Positions 46,351 to 56,123 of a DNA stretch of 64,000 bases are shown here, piece by piece. Below the pieces are notes generated by a model. It made no database searches and was not told the DNA's origin. It saw only the letters and a program-made list of their open reading frames with translations. The translations under genes and the position numbers were made by a program. The stretch covers positions 62,001 to 126,000 of the forward strand of contig NZ_FZPH01000010.1 of the NCBI RefSeq assembly GCF_900188485.1. Reading direction: 5' to 3'. This DNA comes from Asanoa hainanensis. Its GTDB lineage: Bacteria; Actinomycetota; Actinomycetes; Mycobacteriales; Micromonosporaceae. How positions within the stretch are numbered: position 1 is the first letter of the stretch; each line of letters begins with the position of its first letter.

Positions 46351-46646
46351 ACCCGAGCTACTACCTGGTGCTGGCCGGCATCCTGTTCACGATCGGCGCC
46401 GTCGGCGTGTTGATCCGCCGCAACGCGATCGTGCTCTTCATGTGCATCGAGCTGATGCTCAACTCGGCCAACCTGACTCTGGTCACGTTCAGCCGGATCA
46501 ACGGCAACCTCAACGGCCAGATCATCGCGTTCTTTGTCATGGTCGTCGCCGCGGCGGAGGTCGTGGTCGGTCTGGCGATCATCATGACGATCTTCCGGAC
46601 GCGACGCTCGGCGAGCGTCGACGACGCGAACCTGCTGAAGTACTAG
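46347..46646 (+). CDS. nuoK: NADH-quinone oxidoreductase subunit K
   Basis: A 99-residue membrane subunit with three helices, related to MrpC. Conserved Glu residues lie in [11 protein letters not shown] (second helix) and [11 protein letters not shown] (third helix), needed for proton transfer. It overlaps nuoJ by four bases. Confidence 0.96.
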   Translation: MNPSYYLVLAGILFTIGAVGVLIRRNAIVLFMCIELMLNSANLTLVTFSRINGNLNGQIIAFFVMVVAAAEVVVGLAIIMTIFRTRRSASVDDANLLKY

Positions 46647-46659
46647 AGGGGCCGCATTC

Positions 46660-48579
46660 GTGGAACAGACGATCGAGTACGCCCAAGCGACGGGCGTACT
46701 GGGCAGCGTGTGGCTGCTCATCGCCATCCCGCTGGTGAGCGCGGCGGTCATCCTGCTGCTCGGGCGCCGGAGCGCGAAGTTCGCGCACTGGCTCGGCACA
46801 GCGGCCATCGGCGCTTCCTTCGTGTTGACGCTGATCTACTTCTTCTCGCTGCGCGACCAGCCCAACCGGGCTGTGGAGCGCAACCTGTGGGAGTTCATCT
46901 CGGTCGGCAACCTCAAGGTTGACGTCGGTCTGCTGTTCGACCCGCTGGCCGCCGTCTTCTGCCTGCTGATCACGGGTGTGGGTTTCCTGATCCACCTGTA
47001 CGCGGTCGGCTACATGGCGCACGACGAGCGCAGGCACACGTTCTTCGGCTACTTCAACCTCTTCGCCGCCGCGATGTTGCTGCTGGTCCTCGGCAACAAC
47101 TACGTGATGCTCTTCCTCGGCTGGGAGGGTGTCGGTCTGGCGTCGTACCTGCTGATCTCGTTCTGGTACACGCGCCCGGCCGCGGCGACCGCGGGCAAGA
47201 AGGCGTTCCTGATGAACCGCGTCGGCGACGCCGGCCTGGTCATCGCGATCTTCACGATGTTCGCCTACCTCGGCTCGACGAACTACGAGGACGTGTTCAA
47301 CGGCGTCGGCGGCCTGTCGTCGACCGTCGTGCTGCTGATGGGCCTGCTGCTCCTGCTCGGCGCGACCGGCAAGTCCGGCCAGTTCCCGCTGCAGGCGTGG
47401 TTGCCGGACGCGATGGAGGGCCCGACCCCGGTCTCGGCCCTGATCCACGCGGCCACGATGGTGACCGCGGGCGTCTACCTGATCGCCCGGTCCAACGCGA
47501 TCTTCTCGGCCAACGAGGTGCTGCAGACCGTCGTGGTCAGCGTCGGTGCGCTGACGCTGCTGATCGGCTGCATCATCGGCGCGGCCAAGGACGACATCAA
47601 GCGCGTCCTGGCCTGGTCGACGGTCTCGCAGATCGGCTACATGTTCCTGGGCGTCGGTCTGGGTGGCGGCGCGTACGCGCTGGCGATCATCCACCTGCTC
47701 GCACACGGCTTCTTCAAGGCCAACATGTTCCTCGGTGCCGGCTCGGTCATGCACGGCATGAAGGACCAGGTCAACATCCGCCGCTTCGGTGGGCTGTGGA
47801 AGCTGATGCCGTGGACGTTCGGCACGTTCACCGCCGGCTGGCTGGCGATCGTCGGCTTCCCGGGCTTCTCCGGCTTCTTCACCAAGGAGCCGATCATCGT
47901 CGCCGCCTTCGAGCGGGAGGGCTGGACCGCCTGGCTGTACGGCTGGGCCGCCCTGCTCGGCGCCGGGCTCACCGCGTTCTACATGACCCGGCTCTGGGTG
48001 CTCACCTTCCTCGGGCCGAAGCGGTGGACCGAGGACATCGACCACCCGCACGAGTCGCCACCGATCATGGTCGGGCCGCTGGTGCTGCTCGCGATCGGCT
48101 CCGCGATCGCCGGTGGCCTGATGGCCAGCCCGGTCGCCAAGTGGCTCGAACCGCCGCTGCCCGAGGAAGCGCACGACCTGCACCCGGTCATGTCGCACGG
48201 GGTGATCACCACGCTCTCGCTGGTGCTCACCTTCGCCGGCATCGGCCTGGCCTACCTGCTGTTCCGGCGCGGCACCGCGATCGTCGAGCAGCCGGCCGGC
48301 GTGGTCGTCACCGCGGCCCGCCGCAACCTCTACGCCGATGCCTTCAACGAGATCGTCTTCGAGAAGCCCGGCATCTTCCTGACCCGCGCGCTGGTGTTCC
48401 TCGACAACCGGGGCATCGACGGCGCGGTCAACGGCCTCGCGGCCGCGGTCGGCGGCGGCTCCGGCCGGTTGCGCCGGCTGCAGACCGGCTTCGTCCGGTC
48501 CTATGCGATGTCAATGATGGCCGGCGCGCTGCTCGTGGTCGCCGCGTTCGTCGCCGTGCAGATGGGATGGCTGAGCTAG
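46660..48579 (+). CDS. nuoL: NADH-quinone oxidoreductase subunit L
   Basis: A 639-residue antiporter-like subunit with about sixteen helices and the lateral helix at its C-terminal end. The family's FLGWEGVGLASYLLI, GKSGQFPLQAWLPDAMEGPT and LLAHGFFKANMFLGAGS segments are intact. The start is a GTG 14 bases after the nuoK stop. Confidence 0.96.
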   Translation: MEQTIEYAQATGVLGSVWLLIAIPLVSAAVILLLGRRSAKFAHWLGTAAIGASFVLTLIYFFSLRDQPNRAVERNLWEFISVGNLKVDVGLLFDPLAAVFCLLITGVGFLIHLYAVGYMAHDERRHTFFGYFNLFAAAMLLLVLGNNYVMLFLGWEGVGLASYLLISFWYTRPAAATAGKKAFLMNRVGDAGLVIAIFTMFAYLGSTNYEDVFNGVGGLSSTVVLLMGLLLLLGATGKSGQFPLQAWLPDAMEGPTPVSALIHAATMVTAGVYLIARSNAIFSANEVLQTVVVSVGALTLLIGCIIGAAKDDIKRVLAWSTVSQIGYMFLGVGLGGGAYALAIIHLLAHGFFKANMFLGAGSVMHGMKDQVNIRRFGGLWKLMPWTFGTFTAGWLAIVGFPGFSGFFTKEPIIVAAFEREGWTAWLYGWAALLGAGLTAFYMTRLWVLTFLGPKRWTEDIDHPHESPPIMVGPLVLLAIGSAIAGGLMASPVAKWLEPPLPEEAHDLHPVMSHGVITTLSLVLTFAGIGLAYLLFRRGTAIVEQPAGVVVTAARRNLYADAFNEIVFEKPGIFLTRALVFLDNRGIDGAVNGLAAAVGGGSGRLRRLQTGFVRSYAMSMMAGALLVVAAFVAVQMGWLS

Positions 48580-48581
48580 CG

Positions 48582-50117
48582 ATGCAGGACTTCCCGTATT
48601 TGACGGTGCTGACGGGGTTGCCGCTGCTCGGCGCGATCGTCGTCTGGTGCCTGCCGAAGTCGAAGCCGGAGACGGCCAAGATCGTGGCGCTGGCCTGGTC
48701 ACTGGTGGTCTTCGTGCTGTCGGTGGTCATGTGGATCGCCTTCCAGGCGGGCGGCGACCGGCTCCAGCTCCGCGAGTCGTACGAGTGGATCCCGACCTGG
48801 GACGCCCGGTTCACCTTCGCGGTCGACGGCATCGCGCTCGTCATGCTGCTGATGGTCACCGTGCTGGTGCCGATCGTGATCCTGGCGTCGTGGCACGACG
48901 CCGACAAGAGCAAGCGCAGCATCCCGACGTACTTCGCGCTGCTGCTGGTCCTCGAGTTCACGATGATCGGCGTCTTCGCGGCCGCCGACATCTTCCTGTT
49001 CTACGTGTTCTTCGAAGTCATGCTCGTGCCGATGTACTTCCTGATCGGCAGCTTCGGCGGACACCAGCGGCAGTACGCGGCCGTGAAGTTCTTCCTCTAC
49101 TCGCTGGTCGGCGGCCTGTTCATGCTGGCCGCCGTGATCGGCCTGTGGGTGGTCGGCGGGCACACCTTCGACTGGGCGACGCTGATCAACAGCGACTTCG
49201 CCACCAACACCGGTCGCTGGCTGTTCCTCGGCTTCTTCATCGCCTTCGCCATCAAGGCGCCGTTCTTCCCGTTCCACACCTGGCTGCCGGACGCCGGTGG
49301 CGCCGCTCCCGCGGGCGCCGCCGCGCTGCTGGTCGGCGTGCTCGACAAGGTCGGCACGTTCGGCATCCTGCGCTACTGCCTCCCGCTGTTCCCGGAGGCG
49401 TCGCGCTGGTTCGCGCCCTGGGCGATCGCGCTGGCCGTGATCGGCATCATCTACGCCGCCCTGCTGGCGATCGGCCAGAACGACCTCAAGCGCCTGGTGT
49501 CGTACACCTCGATCGCGCACTTCGGTTTCATCGGCGTGGGCATCTTCGCCTTCACCACCCAGGCCGGCACCGGCGCGGTGCTCTACATGCTCAACCACGG
49601 CCTGGCCACCGGCCTGCTGTTCCTCGTGGTCGGCATGCTGGTCGCGCGCCGCGGCTCGCAGAACATCCGCGACTTCGGCGGCGCCGGCAAGCTGGTGCCC
49701 GTGCTGGCGGGCGTGCTGTTCTTCGCCGGTCTGGCCTCGCTGGCCCTGCCCGGCACGGCGCCGTTCGTCTCGGAGTTCCTGGTGCTGATCGGCACCTTCA
49801 CCGTCAACAAGCCGGTGGCGGTGATCGCGACGCTCGGCATCATCCTGGCGGCCGCGTACGTGCTCTGGATGGTGCAGCGGACGACGCAGGGCAACCTGAA
49901 CCCGGCGCTGCTCGACGAGCCACGCATGCGGCGTGACCTCACGGTGCGGGAGAAGGTCGTGGTCGCACCGCTGATCCTGCTGATCCTGTTCCTCGGCTTC
50001 TACCCGAAGCCGGTCACCGACGTGATCAACCCCGCCGTCCAGGCGACCATGCAAGACGTGGGCAAGTCGGATCCGGCCCCCATCTCCGGCACCACCACGG
50101 AGGCAGCAGTCAAATGA
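48582..50117 (+). CDS. nuoM: NADH-quinone oxidoreductase subunit M
   Basis: A 511-residue antiporter-like subunit. FYVFFEVMLVPMYFLIG, AFAIKAPFFPFHTWLPDA and NDLKRLVSYTSIAHFGF are typical. The ATG two bases after the nuoL stop is used; an ATG at 48567 inside nuoL gives five more residues and could be the real start with coupled translation. It overlaps nuoN by four bases. Confidence 0.95.
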   Translation: MQDFPYLTVLTGLPLLGAIVVWCLPKSKPETAKIVALAWSLVVFVLSVVMWIAFQAGGDRLQLRESYEWIPTWDARFTFAVDGIALVMLLMVTVLVPIVILASWHDADKSKRSIPTYFALLLVLEFTMIGVFAAADIFLFYVFFEVMLVPMYFLIGSFGGHQRQYAAVKFFLYSLVGGLFMLAAVIGLWVVGGHTFDWATLINSDFATNTGRWLFLGFFIAFAIKAPFFPFHTWLPDAGGAAPAGAAALLVGVLDKVGTFGILRYCLPLFPEASRWFAPWAIALAVIGIIYAALLAIGQNDLKRLVSYTSIAHFGFIGVGIFAFTTQAGTGAVLYMLNHGLATGLLFLVVGMLVARRGSQNIRDFGGAGKLVPVLAGVLFFAGLASLALPGTAPFVSEFLVLIGTFTVNKPVAVIATLGIILAAAYVLWMVQRTTQGNLNPALLDEPRMRRDLTVREKVVVAPLILLILFLGFYPKPVTDVINPAVQATMQDVGKSDPAPISGTTTEAAVK

Positions 50118-51676
50118 CGATCAAGTTCCCGGACTTCGACTACGCCGCGATCGCGCCGATCCTCATCGTGTTCGGCGTGGCGGCGGTCGGAATCCTCGTC
50201 GAGGCGTTCGTACCGAAGCGCGGTCGCTACCTGACCCAGCTCGTGCTGGCGCTGACCGGTCTGGTCGCGGCGCTGGTCGTGCTGATCACCCAGGCCGACA
50301 CCCGGGTGGTGACCGCCGGTCAGGCGATCGCGATCGACGGCCCGGCGCTGTTCCTGCAGGGCTCGATCATCGTGCTGGCCATCATGTCGGTGCTGCTGAT
50401 CGGCGAGCGGGCGCTGGAGAAGGGCGGCCCGTTCGTCGCGCAGGCGGCGATCACCGTGGGCTCCGAGGACGACCGCAAGCAGGCGGCGCACGCCGACGGC
50501 GCGACCGAGGTCTACCCGCTGGCCACGTTCGCCATCGGCGGCATGATGCTCTTCGTCTCGGCCAACGACCTGCTGACGATGTTCATCGCGCTCGAGGTGC
50601 TCTCGCTCCCGCTCTACCTGATGTGTGCGCTGGCTCGCCGCCGGCGCCTGGTCAGCCAGGAAGCGGCACTCAAGTACTTCATGCTCGGCGCGTACGCGTC
50701 GGCGTTCTTCCTGTTCGGTGTCGCGCTGGTCTACGGCTTCACGGCGTCGGTCGAGGCGGCCCCGGGCCGGCAGGCCGGCGGCGTCGACTTCGCCACCATC
50801 CACGCCGCGGCGACCGCGTCCCCGGCCAACCGCGCGCTGCTCTTCGCCGGCCTGGCGATGATCGCGATCGGCCTGCTGTTCAAGGCGGCCGCGGCGCCGT
50901 TCCACGTGTGGACGCCGGACGTCTACCAGGGCGCGCCGACGCCGGTCACGGGCTTCATGGCCGCCTGCACCAAGGTCGCCGCGTTCGGTGCCCTGCTGCG
51001 GGTGCTCTACGTCGCCTTCGACGGCGCGCGTTGGGACTTCACCCCGGTGCTCGGCGCGATCGCGATCCTGACCATGCTGGTCGGTGCGGTGCTCGCCGTG
51101 ACGCAGACCGACCTCAAGCGACTGCTGGCCTACTCGTCGATCGCCAACGCCGGCTATCTGCTGGTCGGCGTGCTCGCCGGGGTCCGCGGTGGCATCTCCA
51201 GCACGATGTTCTACCTGGTGGCGTACGGCTTCACGGTGATCGCCGCGTTCGCGGTGGTGACCCTGGTCCGCGACGCCGACGGGGAGGCCACCCACCTGTC
51301 CCGCTGGGCCGGCCTGGGCCGCCGCTCGCCGGTGTTCGCGGGTGTCTTCACGTTCATCCTGCTGGCCTTCGCCGGCATCCCGCTCACCAGTGGCTTCATC
51401 AGCAAGTTCGCGGTGTTCGGGGCGGCGCTGGACGGTGGGCAGACCTGGCTGGTGATCGCCGGCGTGGTGACGAGCATGATCCTCGCGTTCCCGTACCTGC
51501 GCGTGGTGGTCATGATGTGGCTCTCCGAGCCGGGTGAGACGACTCCGACGATCGCCGTGCCCGGTGCGCTGACCGCCGCGGCCCTCGTGATCGGTGTCGC
51601 GGCGACCCTGGTGCTCGGTGTGGCGCCGGCACCGCTGCTCAACCTGTCGGACACCGCTGCGCAGTTCATCCGATAA
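50114..51676 (+). CDS. nuoN: NADH-quinone oxidoreductase subunit N
   Basis: A 520-residue antiporter-like subunit and the last nuo gene. Hallmarks are ALEVLSLPLYLMCAL, FKAAAAPFHVWTPDVYQGAP and LKRLLAYSSIANAGYLLVG. It follows nuoM with a four-base overlap. A hairpin terminator begins 14 bases after the stop. Confidence 0.95.
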   Translation: MTIKFPDFDYAAIAPILIVFGVAAVGILVEAFVPKRGRYLTQLVLALTGLVAALVVLITQADTRVVTAGQAIAIDGPALFLQGSIIVLAIMSVLLIGERALEKGGPFVAQAAITVGSEDDRKQAAHADGATEVYPLATFAIGGMMLFVSANDLLTMFIALEVLSLPLYLMCALARRRRLVSQEAALKYFMLGAYASAFFLFGVALVYGFTASVEAAPGRQAGGVDFATIHAAATASPANRALLFAGLAMIAIGLLFKAAAAPFHVWTPDVYQGAPTPVTGFMAACTKVAAFGALLRVLYVAFDGARWDFTPVLGAIAILTMLVGAVLAVTQTDLKRLLAYSSIANAGYLLVGVLAGVRGGISSTMFYLVAYGFTVIAAFAVVTLVRDADGEATHLSRWAGLGRRSPVFAGVFTFILLAFAGIPLTSGFISKFAVFGAALDGGQTWLVIAGVVTSMILAFPYLRVVVMMWLSEPGETTPTIAVPGALTAAALVIGVAATLVLGVAPAPLLNLSDTAAQFIR

Positions 51677-51689
51677 TCCCGTTTCGCTG

Positions 51690-51725
51690 GATGGGGGTCG
51701 CTTTCGCGGCCCCCATCTGCTGTTT
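51690..51725 (+). terminator. Terminator of the nuo operon
   Basis: A 12-bp stem with one U-G pair (GATGGGGGTCGC at 51690-51701 with 51706-51717) and a TTTC loop is followed by TGCTGTTTC. It lies between nuoN and the polyprenyl synthase gene, so the synthase probably has its own promoter. Confidence 0.75.
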
Positions 51726-51790
51726 CTGCCTGCCACGCCGGTGCTCCCCAGGGACCTCCGCGCGCTGAGTCGATTTCGCGGTGTGGCATC

Positions 51791-52819
51791 GTGGGTTACG
51801 TGGTGAGGGGGGCGCAAGAGCTGACGTCGATCGGGCTCGACTTTGTCGATCCAGAGGTCGAAGCGTCGGCGCGTGGGGTCCTGGCCGCGGTCGAAGACGA
51901 GTTGCGCACGTGCGTGACGAGTGCCGACCCGATGGTCACGGAAGCCGCGCGGCATCTCGTCGAGGCCGGCGGCAAGCGGTTCCGGCCGCTGCTGGTCGCG
52001 CTCGGCGCGCAGTTCGGTGACCCGACGGCGCCGATGGTGGTGCCGGCCGCGGTGGTGATGGAGCTGACGCACCTGGCGACGCTCTACCACGACGACGTGA
52101 TGGACGAGGCGCCCGTGCGGCGCGGCGTGCGCAGTGCGAACTCCCGGTGGACCAACTCGGTGGCCATCCTGGTCGGCGACTACCTGTTCGCCCGGGCCGC
52201 CGACCTGGCCGCTGATCTCGGCACCGAGGCCGTCCGGCTGCAGGCGCGCACGTTCGCGCGGCTGGTGCACGGCCAGATCGCCGAGACGGTCGGCCCGCGG
52301 CCCGGCACGGACCCGGTCGCGCACTACCTCGACGTCCTGGCCGAGAAGACCGGCTCGCTGATCGCCACCTCGGCCCGGTTCGGCGGCATGTTCGGTGGTG
52401 CCGGTCCGGAGGCGACCGAGGCGCTGGCCCGCTACGGCGAGAAGATGGGCATCGCGTTCCAGCTCTCCGACGACCTGCTCGACATCGCGTCCGAGTCCGA
52501 GCAGAGCGGCAAGACGCCGGGCACCGACCTGCGCGAGGGCGTGCCGACGTTGCCGGTGCTGTTCGCGCTGGCCTCCGACGACGCTTCCCCGGCGGCGGCC
52601 CGGCTGCGGGAGATCCTGGCCGCCGGCCCGGTCACGGACGACGAGCTCCACGCCGAGGCGCTGTGCCTGCTGCGCGAGTCGTCGGCGATGAAGCAGGCCC
52701 GCGAGACGGTCCGCAGCTACGCGGAAGAGGCGCGGGATCGGCTCACGCCGTTGCCTGCCAACCCCACCCGGGCGGCGTTGGAGTCGCTCTGCGACTTCAT
52801 CGCGGACCGCACTGGTTGA
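51791..52819 (+). CDS. Long-chain polyprenyl diphosphate synthase (menaquinone side chain)
   Basis: A 342-residue trans-isoprenyl synthase. The first Asp-rich motif is in LYHDDVMDEA and the second in QLSDDLLDIA; GGKRFRPLL lies before the first. Bulky residues upstream of the first motif are those of long-chain enzymes, so hepta- to nonaprenyl diphosphate is expected. Its mycobacterial relative grcC1 also lies beside menJ and menG. The GTG start lacks a clear ribosome site; another GTG is three codons on. The chain length cannot be read from sequence alone. Confidence 0.88.
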   Translation: MGYVVRGAQELTSIGLDFVDPEVEASARGVLAAVEDELRTCVTSADPMVTEAARHLVEAGGKRFRPLLVALGAQFGDPTAPMVVPAAVVMELTHLATLYHDDVMDEAPVRRGVRSANSRWTNSVAILVGDYLFARAADLAADLGTEAVRLQARTFARLVHGQIAETVGPRPGTDPVAHYLDVLAEKTGSLIATSARFGGMFGGAGPEATEALARYGEKMGIAFQLSDDLLDIASESEQSGKTPGTDLREGVPTLPVLFALASDDASPAAARLREILAAGPVTDDELHAEALCLLRESSAMKQARETVRSYAEEARDRLTPLPANPTRAALESLCDFIADRTG

Positions 52820-53003
52820 GGGTTCCAGTCGCGCTGACAGTAAAGGTCCGGTGACCAACCGCGAGCCTGGCAGCGACGCGTCAGCGAGCGGTCTCCGGCG
52901 GGAGCAACGGTCAGGTCCGTCGCGAACCCGGGACATCTTGATCTTGTTCTCCACTTCGTCTGCTGTGCGACAAACCGAGCGTACGAACTCCGCGTATCGG
53001 GCG

Positions 53004-53024
53004 CATCGACGCTCCGTGTCGATG
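53004..53024. promoter_or_regulatory. Inverted repeat upstream of IclR-type gene
   Basis: Perfect arms CATCGAC (53004-53010) and GTCGATG (53018-53024) with a seven-base spacer lie in the 288-base gap about 85 bases before the regulator gene. It may be its own operator. The rest of the gap (52820-53107) shows no gene. Confidence 0.35.
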
Positions 53025-53107
53025 AATTTGGCGTTCTCGATACCAACAGGCATTTCGCGGACCGGAGCTTTTTCATATGGTGTAAGCCCCGGCCCGCGGA
53101 GGTGGGT

Positions 53108-53902
53108 GTGCGCGACCCTCTGGCAGAACCATCGGATCTGATCCGCAGCGTTTCCCGCGCCCTACGCGTGCTGGAAGCCGTGGGTCGGGCGCCGAAAGGT
53201 CTGACCGTCAAGCAGGTCGCTCGCCGGTGCGAGCTCACCGTCGCGACCACCTACCACCTGGTGCGGACGCTGGCCTATGAGGGCTACGTCATCCGCCGGG
53301 AGGACGGCACCTACATCGTCGGGCTCGAGGTCGCCGACCGCTACCGCGAGCTCGTGGCCGCGTTCCGCGGGCCACCCGCGGTCGGCGACGCGCTGCGCAA
53401 GGCGGCCGTCGACACGGGCTACAGCCATTTTCTCGGCCGCTTCGTCGGCGGACAGGTCGCCATCACCGCGTCGGCGGAGGGACCGCGGTCACCGTACCTG
53501 GAGGAAATGGTCCCCGGCTTCGACGAGGGAGCGCACGCGACGGCGTTGGGGAAGGCCCTGCTGGCCACGCTGACGCCCGATCAGCGGTTCCGCTACCTCC
53601 GGGAGTACGGGATGCGCCCGTTCACGCCGCAGACGCTGACGACGACCGAGGCCTTCGAGAGTGACCTGGCCGCCGGCGAACGCCGTGGCATGCACCTCGA
53701 AATGGGGCAATACCGACCCGGAGTGGCCTGCGCGGCCGTCATCGTCACGCCTGACCGCGACATGGAGCGCCGGGTCGTGCTCGCCTGCGCGTTGCCGGCG
53801 GCGGAGATGATGACGTCCGCCCGCGTGGTCCGGGCGAAGCTGCTGGCGGTCGCCCGCACGGTCTCCGACGCATTGGGTGCACCAGACAACGGAAACGGCT
53901 GA
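53108..53902 (+). CDS. IclR-family transcriptional regulator
   Basis: A 264-residue regulator: winged helix-turn-helix at about residues 13-75 (SVSRALRVLEAVGRAPKGLT, then VARRCELTVATTYHLVRTL), and an IclR effector domain in the C-terminal two thirds with GAHATALGKALLATL. Such regulators often respond to aromatic or small organic acids. There is no clear target next to it. The GTG used has GGAGG five bases upstream; a GTG at 53102 overlaps that ribosome site and is less likely. Confidence 0.87.
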   Translation: MRDPLAEPSDLIRSVSRALRVLEAVGRAPKGLTVKQVARRCELTVATTYHLVRTLAYEGYVIRREDGTYIVGLEVADRYRELVAAFRGPPAVGDALRKAAVDTGYSHFLGRFVGGQVAITASAEGPRSPYLEEMVPGFDEGAHATALGKALLATLTPDQRFRYLREYGMRPFTPQTLTTTEAFESDLAAGERRGMHLEMGQYRPGVACAAVIVTPDRDMERRVVLACALPAAEMMTSARVVRAKLLAVARTVSDALGAPDNGNG

Positions 53903-53961
53903 ACCGCTGCCGCTTGCCGCACGTGCACCAGGTTGGACACAGATCAGGGGAGGCCGGGAGC

Positions 53962-54477
53962 TTGGCCGACGACGACGCTGAGCTGCTGCGCGCGCTCAAC
54001 GAAGAGCACGGAGACGCACTCTTCGCGCACGCGCTGCGGTTGGTGAGCGGCGACCGGCAACGGGCCGAAGACCTGGTGCAGGAGACGATGCTGCGGGCGT
54101 GGCGCCATCCGGAGGCGCTCGACCCGGAGCGCGGCTCCGTGCGGGCGTGGCTGTTCACTACCGCACGACACCTCGCCATCGACGCGTGGCGCCGGCGGAC
54201 GTCGCGGGTCGGCGAGGTGGTGACCGACGACCTGCCCGAGCCGCCGCCGGAGGTCGACGAGGCCGACCGGGCGGTCGAGGCGTGGACGGTCGCGGAGGCG
54301 TTGGGCCGCTTGTCGCCCGCGCATCGCGACGTCATCGTCGAATGTTTCTACCAGGGACGCTCGGTCGCCGAGGCCGCCGTCCGGCTGGGCGTGCCACCAG
54401 GCACGGTGAAGTCGCGCACGCACTACGCGCTGCGCTCGTTGCGCCTCGTACTGGAGGAGATGGGGGTGACCCAGTGA
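53962..54477 (+). CDS. ECF-type RNA polymerase sigma factor
   Basis: A 171-residue group-4 sigma factor: region 2 at about residues 9-75 (FAHALRLVSGDRQRAEDLVQ, VRAWLFTTARHLAIDAWRRR) and region 4 at about 112-165 (ALGRLSPAHRDVIVECFYQG, then GVPPGTVKSRTHYALRSL). The TTG at 53962 has GGGGAGG eight bases upstream and starts just before the family part; the frame is open 16 codons upstream. It overlaps an anti-sigma gene by four bases, as in SigK/SigL-type pairs. Confidence 0.88.
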   Translation: MADDDAELLRALNEEHGDALFAHALRLVSGDRQRAEDLVQETMLRAWRHPEALDPERGSVRAWLFTTARHLAIDAWRRRTSRVGEVVTDDLPEPPPEVDEADRAVEAWTVAEALGRLSPAHRDVIVECFYQGRSVAEAAVRLGVPPGTVKSRTHYALRSLRLVLEEMGVTQ

Positions 54478-55199
54478 CGAACTGCCCGCACGCGCTCGAC
54501 GACGGCTCCTACGTTCTGGGTGCCCTGTCGCCGAGCGAACGAGCCGAGTACGAACGGCACCTCGCCGGCTGCCCGGCGTGCCGGGAGGCGGTCGCGGAGA
54601 TCGCGGTGCTGCCCGGCCTGCTCGGACGGCTGGCCGATCCGGACCAACTGGATCTGTCCGCTGCTTCGCCTCCGCCGGACCGGCTGCCTTCTTTGCTCAC
54701 GCGGGTCGGCGACGAACGGCGGCGTTCGCTGGTTCTTCGCCGGCGGCGGCGGGTGGGCGCAGTGCTTCTCGCGGCCGGGCTCGCGGCCGTGGTCGGAGTC
54801 GGGGTCGCGGGCGTCGACGCCGGCTGGTTCGGTGGCCGCGCGGGCGCCGGGTCCGTCGCCGCTCGGGGCACGCAGATCACCGGCAAGCTGGTCGCCATGC
54901 AGCCCGTCGGCAACACGGTGCCGATCACCGCCGAGATCGGCATCAACGGCACCAAGTGGGGCACCGAGATCAGCATGCGGTGCACGTACAAGGCCGGTGG
55001 GGACAGCTCGAAGTCGTGGACGTTCCGGCTCGTGGCCCACGGCGCCGACGGGGCCAAGGAGCAGGTCGGCTCGTGGGTGGCCGCCGCCGGTGAGACGGTC
55101 GAGATGAACGGCGCGACGCGGTTCACCGGGCGGGAACTGGTCCGGTTGGAGCTGACGCGGTACGACGGGACAGCGCTGCTGGCGTACGACGTGCCTTAG
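54474..55199 (+). CDS. Membrane anti-sigma factor with zinc-finger domain
   Basis: A 241-residue single-pass protein. The cytoplasmic N-terminus carries the anti-sigma zinc motif HLAGCPAC (H-x3-C-x2-C, residues 28-35), the transmembrane segment lies at about 95-113, and the extracytoplasmic C-terminal part (~120-241) is a beta-rich domain, RskA-like. It should hold the upstream sigma factor at the membrane until an outside signal arrives. GTGA overlap with the sigma gene keeps their levels matched. The stop abuts the rarD stop on the other strand. Confidence 0.87.
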   Translation: MTNCPHALDDGSYVLGALSPSERAEYERHLAGCPACREAVAEIAVLPGLLGRLADPDQLDLSAASPPPDRLPSLLTRVGDERRRSLVLRRRRRVGAVLLAAGLAAVVGVGVAGVDAGWFGGRAGAGSVAARGTQITGKLVAMQPVGNTVPITAEIGINGTKWGTEISMRCTYKAGGDSSKSWTFRLVAHGADGAKEQVGSWVAAAGETVEMNGATRFTGRELVRLELTRYDGTALLAYDVP

Positions 55200-56123
55200 C
55201 TAGGTCGTCGCGTTTGCCAGCTCTTGTCGTTCGGCTTTGTTCGCGCGGGCCGTGCGTCGTGCCGTGCGGAGGCCGTCGGCGGTGAAGACGATCAGCGCGA
55301 GCCAGACCAGGGCGAAGCCGGCGAGCCGGGCCGGTGGCATCGGCTCGTGGTAGAGGAAGACGCCGAGGGCGAGCTGCAGGCTCGGTGTCAGGTACTGGAG
55401 GATGCCGAGCGCGGTCAACGGGATCCGGTTGGCGGCGCCGGCGAAGAAGAGCAGTGGGATGGCGGTGACCGCGCCCGCGAGGACCAGCAGGATCGTGATG
55501 TGCGCGTCGTCGCCGAAGGTGCTGGTCGGGGTGCTGGTCAGGTAGAGCAGGTAGGCGAGGCAGGGCAGCGCGAGGACGCCGGACTCGACCAGGAGCCCCT
55601 CCGCCGCGGCGAGCCTGAGCCGCTTCTTCACGAGTCCGTAGCCGCCGAAGCTGACGGCCAGGGTGAGCGCGATGTACGGCAGCCGCCCGTAGTCGATCGT
55701 GAGCACCGCGACGGCCCCGGCCCCGATGCCGACTGCCAGCCACTGCAGTGGCCTGAGCCGCTCCCTGAGCACTGTCACGCCGAGGACGACGGTGACCAGG
55801 GGATTGATGAAGTAACCGAGGGCGGTCTCGACGACGCGGTCGCTGTTGACGCCGTAGATGTACATCCACCAGTTGACGGCGAGCAGGGTGGCGGCGAAGG
55901 CGATGGCGGCGAGGGCGCGGGGTCGTTTCAGTAATGCCAGCAGCTGTTTCCCGCGGCGCAGGGCGAGCAGGATCAACGCGACCAGCACCACGGACCAGAC
56001 CACGCGGTGGGCGAGGATCTCGACGGAGCCGGCCTGGTGCAGTTGCTTGATGTAGATCGGCATGAACCCCCAGAGGAGGTACGCGCCGAGGCCGAACAGG
56101 TATCCCTTGCGCAGTTCGGTCAT
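55200..56123 (-). CDS. rarD: RarD-type EamA transporter
   Basis: A 307-residue protein with ten hydrophobic segments. The start MTELRKGYLFGLGAYLLWGF and the segment LLAVNWWMYIYGVNSDRVVE are characteristic of RarD, a drug/metabolite transporter of unknown substrate. I used the ATG overlapping the stop of the GNAT gene (ATGA); the frame extends ten codons upstream into that gene. Confidence 0.88.
   Translation of the reverse strand: MTELRKGYLFGLGAYLLWGFMPIYIKQLHQAGSVEILAHRVVWSVVLVALILLALRRGKQLLALLKRPRALAAIAFAATLLAVNWWMYIYGVNSDRVVETALGYFINPLVTVVLGVTVLRERLRPLQWLAVGIGAGAVAVLTIDYGRLPYIALTLAVSFGGYGLVKKRLRLAAAEGLLVESGVLALPCLAYLLYLTSTPTSTFGDDAHITILLVLAGAVTAIPLLFFAGAANRIPLTALGILQYLTPSLQLALGVFLYHEPMPPARLAGFALVWLALIVFTADGLRTARRTARANKAERQELANATT

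Noticed and set aside
50000-53053. A 1017-codon open frame on the minus strand
   Set aside because: It lies across nuoN and the polyprenyl synthase, both with firm family signatures; the antisense translation is a charged low-complexity sequence.
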